From assembly GCA_003219945.1 (NCBI GenBank), contig QHQV01000424.1, positions 1 to 5,282 on the forward strand: a stretch of 5,282 nucleotides of DNA. The letters run 5' to 3'. Position 1 is the stretch's first letter; the number at the start of each line of letters is the position of its first letter. Below are positions 1-5,282 of this stretch, in pieces. A program made the position numbers and the translations under genes. The notes under the pieces are model-generated. The model searched no databases. It was not told the origin of the DNA and saw only the letters and a list, made by a program, of their open reading frames with translations. Source of the DNA: Verrucomicrobiota bacterium (GTDB taxonomy: Bacteria; Verrucomicrobiota; Verrucomicrobiia; Chthoniobacterales; UBA10450).

Positions 1-652
1 TGACGCATGTGCATGGGCAGCCATTTCTCTTCGCCATCGCACGTGATGGACGCACGATCTGCCAGTTGGAACATTGATTGGCGATGCGTCTTTGAAACCG
101 CGATGCCCGCGGATCGATAAGTCCATCTTCGAGTGATTGGCGGCGATGGCGTCATAGAAAGGACAGTTGCCGTCGACCCAATGACCGCGATGTACTACGT
201 CACGATATCCGTTTTGCATAAGTCGTTATCGTGTGGAGATCGGTTATTTTCAGTCATTCGACACCTGGCATTCTGTCGCGACGGGGGATGAGATTGAAAC
301 ACCGCCGCTACGAAGCGTTGGAGTTGCTGAGGTGGATTTGGGGACGATTCCGTTTCACCTCAGTTTCCAACAGCTTGCCCATAGACTTGGCGCGGCTACC
401 AACACTCCGGTCGCGAGAGTAGTCTCGGAGTTTGAAAACCGGGTACCAGGCACTCACTCACCTAACAAAACAACACGGAGCGATATGCAAATTCTCCGCC
501 ATCTGAACCTCACGCTGCGTGAAATAGCAACCGCAGAGCGCGATTCAAAAAGCTCGCGCGGCGCGCCCGAGCAATGCTTCAACTCACCGCAACCAGTCCA
601 GCGCGCGGATTCCAAGTAAACCCCGACTCGTGAGCACGTCCGCCGGCTTTTC
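1..652. other. Left-edge region without a recognisable gene
   Basis: I see no conserved protein family or RNA gene here. Three weak open frames exist. On the minus strand a frame opens at ATG 219-217 and runs 73 codons off the left edge without a stop; it has no Shine-Dalgarno sequence and includes the stretch HWVDGNCPFYDAIAANHSKM. On the plus strand, bases 3-77 read 24 codons to a TGA (ending ARDGRTICQLEH) and could be the tail of a gene lying to the left. A plus-strand frame from GTG 233 to TAA 619 (128 codons) has no Shine-Dalgarno sequence and no recognisable domain, and it ends in a low-complexity polar tail. The frames at the left edge contradict each other, so at most one is real. Near 617-660 there is a small imperfect hairpin (CGTGAGCACG core) beside a T-rich stretch on the plus strand. 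It is not a convincing terminator for the minus-strand permease ending at 653. The stretch may be plain intergenic DNA or a decayed gene. Confidence 0.5.
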
Positions 653-2350
653 TTATTTTTCCAAGTTGCCCGGTGATTCCATCATCAAGTGACTTGCATG
701 CGTATGGTCGGAAACTTGGGCGACCAGGTTCAACAGCGCGCCCAAACTCCACGCAAGCACGAACCCCGCGAGTCCGATGACAATGCCAAGCGCTCCCGGG
801 ATATATTCCGTGCGATAACGCGCCAGCCAGAGGATGGAACCGAGCGAGCCAAATACGATCCAGATCACCCCGGCAATTTTCAGCGCACGTGACCACCCGG
901 TTTCGCCGGCGATTTTCCGCGGACCGAGTTTAGAGTTGTAAAGGCTGTAGCCGAAGTAAATGACGATGCCGAACGCAAACCAGTAAATCAGCCGCTCCCA
1001 GGTTAACCACGGCAGCGAGATCATCAAAGCAATCGCCGACAGTGCACCCATGGGGGCGACGAACCACACGACCGGCGTCTTGAATGTGCGAGGCAAGTTT
1101 GGCTCGCGAATTCGCAGCACAAGAACGCCAATCGAGACTATTACAAACGCCAGCAGCGTACCGATTGAAACGAGGCTACCCGCCTCCCGCACGGTGAAAA
1201 TCGCCGCGAAACAGGCGACAACAATTCCTGTCACTATGGTCGTGATCCATGGGGTCTGGAATTTTGGATGAACCCTGCTCACAAACTTCGGTAGCAAACC
1301 GTCATCAGCCATGGTCCAGAAAATCCGCGACTGACCCAACAGCATCACGAGAATAACCGAGCTGAGGCCTGCTATCGCGCCCAATTTGATTAGCGAGGCC
1401 ATCCAACCGACGCCTGCATGATCGGCAGCCACGGCAATCGGATCTGGCACGTCTAATTGCAGGTATGGAACGATGCCGGTCGCCACTGCCGATACCGCGA
1501 TGTAGAGAACTGTGCAGATCAACAGCGAGCCGATGATGCTGATCGGCATGTCGCGCTTGGGATTCTTTGCCTCCTGCGCCGCTGTGCTGACAGCGTCGAA
1601 GCCAATGTAGGCGAAAAACACAATACCAGCGCCTTGCATCACGCCGCTCCACCCGAAATGCCCGCGCACACCAGTGCTCGGTGGGATGAACGGATGCCAG
1701 TTAGCAGGATTCACGGCGTGAGCAGCGCCGACGATGAAGAGCAGCACCACTGCCACTTTTACGAATACAATGACGTTGTTGACGTTAGCGGACTCGCGAA
1801 TGCCAATCACGAGCAGCAACGTAACGATAGCAATGATGATGACCGCTGGCAGATTGAAGATGGCGGTGACTTGGGTTCCATCCCCCAAAGTAACGAGCGT
1901 CCCGCGCGCGGCGGACAGTTGGCCAGGGATGTGAAGGCCAACGTCTCGTAGAAACGACACGACGTAGCCCGACCAACCGATAGAAACGGTGACCGCGCCC
2001 AAAGCGTATTCCAGAATCAAGTCCCAGCCTATGATCCAGGCGAAAAGTTCGCCGAGCGTCGCGTAACCATATGTGTATGCACTGCCGGCCATCGGCACCA
2101 GTGACGCGAACTCGCTATAGCAGAGCGCCGCGAAAATTGAGGCTATTCCCGCCAGCACGAAGGATAAAACCACTGCAGGTCCGGCGTTCTGTGCCGCAAC
2201 TGTACCCGTCAGCACGAAAATGCCAGTGCCAATGATCGCGCCGATGCCGAGCATTGTCAGGTTCGTCGCTCCGAGAGCGCGTTTTAGGCGTTGATCTGTC
2301 AACGCCTCGGCTTGAAGTTGCGTGATGCTTTTTCGTCGAAACAAGTTCAT
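653..2350 (-). CDS. APC-superfamily amino acid permease, cationic amino acid transporter (CAT/YfnA) type, 14 predicted membrane spans
   Basis: This 565-residue inner-membrane protein should move amino acids across the membrane, probably by proton symport as in bacterial CAT-family members; the substrate cannot be read from sequence. A short basic, amphipathic N-terminus (residues 1-30) leads into span 1 with the family signature GIGAIIGTGIFVLTG (35-49), whose glycine-rich break binds the substrate backbone in APC folds. Span 6 carries FFAYIGFDAVSTAAQEAKNP (245-264) followed by KRDMP, and the span 8-9 loop carries SRIFWTMADDGLLP (341-354), both typical of the family. Hydrophobic segments by eye lie near 33-51, 57-78, 101-134, 166-184, 192-212, 236-258, 270-293, 316-341, 368-386, 391-413, 427-448 and 453-471, plus two extra ones at 489-509 and 517-543. 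The ATG fits the usual N-terminus of relatives, although no Shine-Dalgarno sequence precedes it. It lies 47 bases downstream of a second permease on the same strand, so translation may follow read-through from that gene. Family assignment is firm; the subfamily is likely. Confidence 0.95.
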   Translation of the reverse strand: MNLFRRKSITQLQAEALTDQRLKRALGATNLTMLGIGAIIGTGIFVLTGTVAAQNAGPAVVLSFVLAGIASIFAALCYSEFASLVPMAGSAYTYGYATLGELFAWIIGWDLILEYALGAVTVSIGWSGYVVSFLRDVGLHIPGQLSAARGTLVTLGDGTQVTAIFNLPAVIIIAIVTLLLVIGIRESANVNNVIVFVKVAVVLLFIVGAAHAVNPANWHPFIPPSTGVRGHFGWSGVMQGAGIVFFAYIGFDAVSTAAQEAKNPKRDMPISIIGSLLICTVLYIAVSAVATGIVPYLQLDVPDPIAVAADHAGVGWMASLIKLGAIAGLSSVILVMLLGQSRIFWTMADDGLLPKFVSRVHPKFQTPWITTIVTGIVVACFAAIFTVREAGSLVSIGTLLAFVIVSIGVLVLRIREPNLPRTFKTPVVWFVAPMGALSAIALMISLPWLTWERLIYWFAFGIVIYFGYSLYNSKLGPRKIAGETGWSRALKIAGVIWIVFGSLGSILWLARYRTEYIPGALGIVIGLAGFVLAWSLGALLNLVAQVSDHTHASHLMMESPGNLEK

Positions 2351-2397
2351 GGACGAAGTTGGTCTTGCGCTGTGCTAATCGGGATGGCCCCGCAAAG

Positions 2398-3906
2398 TCA
2401 AGTCGCCGTTGATTTTTTCCCGAAGAATTTCCAGAAGAAGTAAACCGGAACGCCGGTTAACACGATGATCAGCCCCGGCCACGTAGTCGCAGTTTGGTAA
2501 GCGAAGAGAACGACGAGAATGACGGTCGCACCAACGACGTACAGAGCGGGAACTACCGGATAGCCAAATGCTTTATAGGGCCGTTCCACATGCGGCTGTT
2601 TTTGACGCAGTAGAAAGATGCCAATGATTGTTAACACGTAGAAGATCAGCGCGGCTGAAATAACGTAGTCAAGCAAGTTGCCGTAGAGATTGCCGTAGCC
2701 CGTCACGTTGCCGGCTGCATCGGTTTTGACCGTGCGTGGAAGAACGAGTGCGCCGGCCCAGATGCCTTGGAAAACTAGCGCCCACGCCGGGACGCGGCAT
2801 TTGTTTAACTCGCCGACCCGTCGAAAGAACAAACCGTCTTTGGCCATGGCATAGTAGGCGCGAGCACCTGCAAGGATCAGTCCGTTATTGCAACCGAACG
2901 TCGAGATCATGATCGCGATCGCCATGATTGTCGCGCCTGCGCCCGGAAAAATCACATTCGCCGTTTCGGAGGCGACGCGATCGCTGGGCGCGTTCTGGAT
3001 TGCGCTGAACGGCAGCGTCGCTAGGTAAGCGATATTTGCGAGCAAATAAAGCCCGATCACCAGAAACGTACCCAATGCGAGTGAAAGCGGCACGTTGCGC
3101 CGCGGATTGACTACCTCCCCCGCGGTAAAAGTGATGTTGTTCCATGCGTCGGCAGAGAACAAGGAGTTCGTCTGTGCGACGCAAATTCCGACGAAAAGCC
3201 CGAATGCGGCCGCAGCGGTTAAACCTGCGCCGACGTCTTGCAGATCCCCCCGCACCGTCCAGAAGTCCCTGAAGTTTTCCGCGCCTGCACCAGATTTCAA
3301 TCCGATTATGATTCCGAGCACGATTAGCGCTAGCAGCGCGCCAGTCTTTGCAGTCGTAAAGACGTTTTGAATAAGCTTGCCAATCTCCAATCCGCGCGTG
3401 TTCGTGAATGTCAGAAATCCAATGAGTGCTAGGCCCACGAGCTGTGCCGTCGAAAGCGACAACGCATATCCGCCAAACCTGACGGGCGAGATAATGTAAT
3501 TGCTTTCCGAAACCCACGACACAAGCACGCCGCTGTAGCGTGCAAATCCAACTGCGACCGCCGCAATTGTGCCGGTCTGAATCACAAGAAAAAGCGTCCA
3601 GCCGTAAAGGAATCCCCACAGCGGCGAGAATGCTTCGCGAAGATACACGTATTGGCCGCCGGCTTTCGGCATCATCGCCGCCAGTTCGCCGTACGAGAGC
3701 GCGGCTGTCAGTGTCAGTAATCCCGTCACGATCCAAACGACGAGTAACCACCCCGGCGACCCGACCTGGCGGGCAATGATCGACGAGACGATGAAAATTC
3801 CCGAGCCGATCATCGAGCCGGCCACAAGCATCGTGGAGTCCAATAATCCGAGTCCCCTAACGAGTTTTTGTTCGGCTACAGGTGCTTCAGTAACTGCGCT
3901 TGCCAT
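2398..3906 (-). CDS. APC-superfamily amino acid permease, LAT/SteT-like (L-type or serine/threonine exchanger type)
   Basis: This 502-residue inner-membrane protein has about 12 hydrophobic segments (near 21-43, 49-75, 92-123, 154-168, 183-202, 228-255, 275-298, 321-345, 373-390, 409-434, 449-470, 474-493). Span 1 contains GSMIGSGIFIV (30-40), the substrate-binding glycine break. SYGELAAMMPKAGGQYVYLR (71-90) follows span 2. Span 6 leads into WNNITFTAGEVVNPRRNVP (255-273), and TFGCNNGLILAGARAYYAMA (336-355) then KDGLFF is the hallmark of the L-type amino acid transporter branch, to which bacterial SteT belongs. Known members exchange neutral amino acids such as serine, threonine or large neutral residues. 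I infer exchange or uptake of an amino acid here but not which one. The loop near 391-410 (polar, containing TDAAGNVTGYG) separates spans 9 and 10. The ATG start is supported by an AAGGG sequence at 3918-3914, seven bases upstream. It is the first gene of a likely two-permease operon and is divergent from the aspartic protease gene. Confidence 0.95.
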   Translation of the reverse strand: MASAVTEAPVAEQKLVRGLGLLDSTMLVAGSMIGSGIFIVSSIIARQVGSPGWLLVVWIVTGLLTLTAALSYGELAAMMPKAGGQYVYLREAFSPLWGFLYGWTLFLVIQTGTIAAVAVGFARYSGVLVSWVSESNYIISPVRFGGYALSLSTAQLVGLALIGFLTFTNTRGLEIGKLIQNVFTTAKTGALLALIVLGIIIGLKSGAGAENFRDFWTVRGDLQDVGAGLTAAAAFGLFVGICVAQTNSLFSADAWNNITFTAGEVVNPRRNVPLSLALGTFLVIGLYLLANIAYLATLPFSAIQNAPSDRVASETANVIFPGAGATIMAIAIMISTFGCNNGLILAGARAYYAMAKDGLFFRRVGELNKCRVPAWALVFQGIWAGALVLPRTVKTDAAGNVTGYGNLYGNLLDYVISAALIFYVLTIIGIFLLRQKQPHVERPYKAFGYPVVPALYVVGATVILVVLFAYQTATTWPGLIIVLTGVPVYFFWKFFGKKSTAT

Positions 3907-3981
3907 ATCGAATCCCTTGGGTTGGCGGAGAGTTAATCATCAACCGCGTGTCTGGCGCAACGCCAAAAAGCTGTTCAAATC

Positions 3982-3987
3982 ATTTTA
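3982..3987 (-). promoter_or_regulatory. Possible -10 box for the permease operon
   Basis: Read on the minus strand this is TAAAAT, five of six matches to the sigma-70 -10 consensus. It lies in the only A/T-rich part of the 117-base divergent region, about 75 bases before the permease ATG. The hexamer 17 bases further upstream on that strand (4010-4005, ACTACA) keeps only the ACA half of a -35 box. The call is weak: one good box, and an organism whose promoter consensus is not known to me. Confidence 0.25.
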
Positions 3988-4023
3988 CGGGAAAAAGGGA
4001 AGCGTGTAGTCTCCCCGCCACCG

Positions 4024-4995
4024 ATGACCTCAAATCATCTGCAGCGTGCACGACGGTTGCTGTGGGTTTGCTGCGCTGCTCTGGCTTTGGTTATCGAATT
4101 AGCTGCCACGCCGCATGGCACTTTCGCGCGGACGGCGCCGCAGTTCGAAGCATTGCCGCTCGTCCGCTCGCGACAAAATCATTTGTTGCTGCGCGCCTTC
4201 ATTAATGGCAAACCCGCCTGGTTGACTGTCGATAGCGGTGCGCCCGTGAGCGCGATTGCCTTGAATCGCCGCGAATATTTTCGGCTTAAACCGATCACGG
4301 CCGAATCAAGTTTGCCCACACGCGTCCAAATCAACGGTGCATTCAACAATGTGGCCATGGCGCGTGAACTCCGAATCGGCGGACTCACTCTCGTGGATGA
4401 GCCGGTGGTCACGGTGGATCTCGGCGGTTCTGCGCGCGCTGCGCGTATGGCGCACGAACCGCAGATCGACGGGATCGTTGGAGCAGATATCCTTTTTCCG
4501 ACACAAGCGGTTCTGGACTGTGAAAAGCAATTGCTGATTCTGAAGACCGATCCAAATGTCCTCGGGAGCTTCCCCGGTTTCAATCGGCGTGGCTTACGCG
4601 CTGTTCCGATTCAGGTCAGCGATAGTTACAACCTGTATGTGACCGGATCGGTGAATGGAGAACCGGCAAAGCTAATGGTTGATACAGGCTCGTTCACCAC
4701 GCTACTGCACCGCTCGTTTGTCCGACGGATGCGAATTGCCACTCGTGAGACGCCATACAGTTCCTCGGCCGTGAATCTGAAAGAGCGCGGCGTGCGTGTG
4801 GCGAACATTCGCAAGCTAACTGTCGGGTCGGTTAATATCACGGGCAAGGACGTGGGCGTAATAGATCTTGAAGGACTCATTCACGATGGATTGTTGGAAG
4901 GATCTCCGCCGGTCGCCGGATTGCTTGGTGCAGAAACGCTGCGACGGCACCACGGCATCATCGACTTCGGCACGCGGACGCTCTATCTGAAATAG
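4024..4995 (+). CDS. Secreted or periplasmic protein with two retropepsin-like aspartic protease units
   Basis: This 323-residue protein begins with a signal-peptide-like segment: basic RARR (8-11), a hydrophobic core LLWVCCAALALVIELAA (12-28) and a plausible cleavage after TFA (33-35). Two similar halves follow. The first has PAWLTVDSGAPVSAIALN (64-81) with Asp70 in a DSG triad, then IDGIVGADIL (148-157). The second has PAKLMVDTGSFTTLLHRSF (214-232) with Asp220 in a DTG triad, then VAGLLGAETL (297-306), and ends with the closing strand FGTRTLYLK. Each half also starts with an NGKPA or NGEPA turn (61-65, 211-215), so the halves are internal repeats. This matches the clan AA, Asp_protease_2/gag-asp type families, which cleave peptides when two Asp-containing units pair. 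I infer an extracytoplasmic protease; no substrate can be named. The ATG lacks a Shine-Dalgarno sequence but no better in-frame start exists upstream, and it places the signal peptide correctly. The gene is divergent from the permease pair and 96 bases before a co-directional nucleotidyltransferase. Confidence 0.88.
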   Translation: MTSNHLQRARRLLWVCCAALALVIELAATPHGTFARTAPQFEALPLVRSRQNHLLLRAFINGKPAWLTVDSGAPVSAIALNRREYFRLKPITAESSLPTRVQINGAFNNVAMARELRIGGLTLVDEPVVTVDLGGSARAARMAHEPQIDGIVGADILFPTQAVLDCEKQLLILKTDPNVLGSFPGFNRRGLRAVPIQVSDSYNLYVTGSVNGEPAKLMVDTGSFTTLLHRSFVRRMRIATRETPYSSSAVNLKERGVRVANIRKLTVGSVNITGKDVGVIDLEGLIHDGLLEGSPPVAGLLGAETLRRHHGIIDFGTRTLYLK

Positions 4996-5036
4996 GAAGC
5001 GTACGTCGCCCTCTCTGTATTCTTTGTGAATAAAGT

Positions 5037-5067
5037 CGCCTGCCGCGCCGTAGCTGTAGCGTAGGCG
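5037..5067. repeat. GC-rich imperfect palindrome, possible dispersed repeat
   Basis: Bases 5037-5043 (CGCCTGC) can pair with 5061-5067 (GTAGGCG), giving seven pairs with one G-T wobble. An alternative symmetric unit at 5046-5067 reads CGCC, GTA, GCTGTAGC, GTA, GGCG: matching outer and inner arms around an unpaired GTA on each side. That pattern resembles short CGCC-GAA-GC...GC-GAA-GGCG elements that I recall as scattered between genes in Verrucomicrobiota; this is recollection, not a search. It lies directly before the GGGAGGAA at 5067-5074, so a folded transcript could mask that site. Only one copy is present in this window. Confidence 0.4.
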
Positions 5068-5091
5068 GGAGGAATCTCTCGATTTCTGCTC

Positions 5092-5282
5092 GTGAACGAA
5101 ATCACTCAGGCATTCGTTTTGGCAGCGGGTCTTGGCACGCGCTTGCGTCCATTGACGGACGAGCTGCCGAAGCCGCTCATCCCGATTTTTCAAAAGCCGC
5201 TCGTTACTTTCGCGCTCGATCATTTGATAGGCGTGGGAGTGAACAGATTCGTGATCAACACACACCGGCGTCCGGAATTGTT
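5092..5282 (+). CDS. Sugar-phosphate nucleotidyltransferase family protein, N-terminal part (cut by right edge)
   Basis: The 63 visible codons encode the nucleotide-binding start of an NTP_transferase-family enzyme, which joins a sugar 1-phosphate and an NTP to give an NDP-sugar and pyrophosphate. The signature FVLAAGLGTRLRPLT (8-22) is the phosphate-binding loop, followed by LPKPLIPI (25-32) with the conserved Lys27, then a helix (ALDHLIGVGV, 41-50) and strand RFVINTH (52-58) of the Rossmann-like fold. The NTHRRPE ending resembles mannose-1-phosphate guanylyltransferase-like and MurU-like proteins. The specificity-determining part is missing, so guanylyl-, uridylyl- and thymidylyltransferase are all possible. 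A GTG start at 5092 is chosen because relatives begin a few residues before the FVLAAG strand and there is no in-frame ATG; the frame opens after a TAG at 5062-5064. The GGGAGGAA at 5067-5074 is 17 bases away, long for a ribosome site, leaving the start slightly uncertain (CTG 5086 is the only nearer alternative). It probably acts in the cytoplasm in cell-envelope sugar supply. Confidence 0.9.
   Translation, partial: MNEITQAFVLAAGLGTRLRPLTDELPKPLIPIFQKPLVTFALDHLIGVGVNRFVINTHRRPEL

Noticed and set aside
76..153. Two similar short stretches (GATTGGCGATGCGTC at 76-90 and GATTGGCGGCGATGGCGTC at 135-153)
   Set aside because: Identity is limited to about 8 plus 6 bases with a gap and there is no third copy, so chance is enough to explain it.
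430..460. GTTTGAAAACCGG stretch considered as a tRNA T-arm
   Set aside because: No matching acceptor, D or anticodon arms can be drawn on either strand.
233..619. 128-codon plus-strand frame starting at GTG
   Set aside because: No ribosome site, no recognisable domain, no neighbour on the same strand, and mixed codon use. It is long enough that a search is worthwhile, but I cannot support it as a gene.
1457..1951. 164-codon open frame on the plus strand
   Set aside because: It is antisense to the CAT-type permease, and its His/Asp/Asn-rich translation is what an antisense frame of hydrophobic codons gives.
2885..3751. 288-codon open frame on the minus strand
   Set aside because: It lies inside the LAT-type permease in another frame, is rich in Arg and Asp with no hydrophobic pattern or family motif, and is a shadow of the real gene.
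3953..3965. Hairpin TGGCG-CAA-CGCCA followed by AAAAAG, considered as a terminator
   Set aside because: The stem is only 5 bp, it is followed by A and not T on the plus strand, and on the minus strand the T run comes before the hairpin; it also sits between divergent genes where no terminator is needed.
4816..5265. 149-codon open frame on the minus strand
   Set aside because: It runs antisense across the end of the protease gene and the start of the nucleotidyltransferase, both of which have clear family motifs; its translation is polar and unrecognisable.

Overview
The window looks like chromosomal DNA of a free-living, moderate-GC (a little above half G+C by eye) Gram-negative-type bacterium. 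The protein wording of the two permeases and of the nucleotidyltransferase start reminds me of soil Verrucomicrobiota or Acidobacteriota. That is an impression from memory, not a search result. There are no mobile elements, rRNA or tRNA genes, or CRISPR arrays.

Layout from left to right: (1) Bases 1-652 hold no gene I can recognise, only a few unconvincing open frames at and near the left edge. (2) Bases 653-3906, minus strand, hold two amino acid/polyamine/organocation (APC) superfamily permeases in tandem. The upstream gene (2398-3906) is of the LAT/SteT type and the downstream gene (653-2350) is of the cationic amino acid transporter (CAT/YfnA) type with two extra C-terminal membrane spans. 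They are 47 bases apart and probably co-transcribed. (3) Bases 3907-4023 are a short divergent intergenic region. (4) Bases 4024-4995, plus strand, encode a secreted or periplasmic protein with two retropepsin-like aspartic protease units in one chain. (5) Bases 4996-5091 hold a short, imperfectly palindromic GC-rich element. (6) Bases 5092-5282, plus strand, hold the first 63 codons of a sugar-phosphate nucleotidyltransferase cut by the right edge.

The permeases form a small import/exchange module for amino acids. The protease-like protein and the nucleotidyltransferase point the other way and have no obvious functional tie to it. I see no clear case for a new multi-gene system. The most interesting items are the single-chain double aspartic protease, the palindromic element before the nucleotidyltransferase, and the unexplained left 650 bases.
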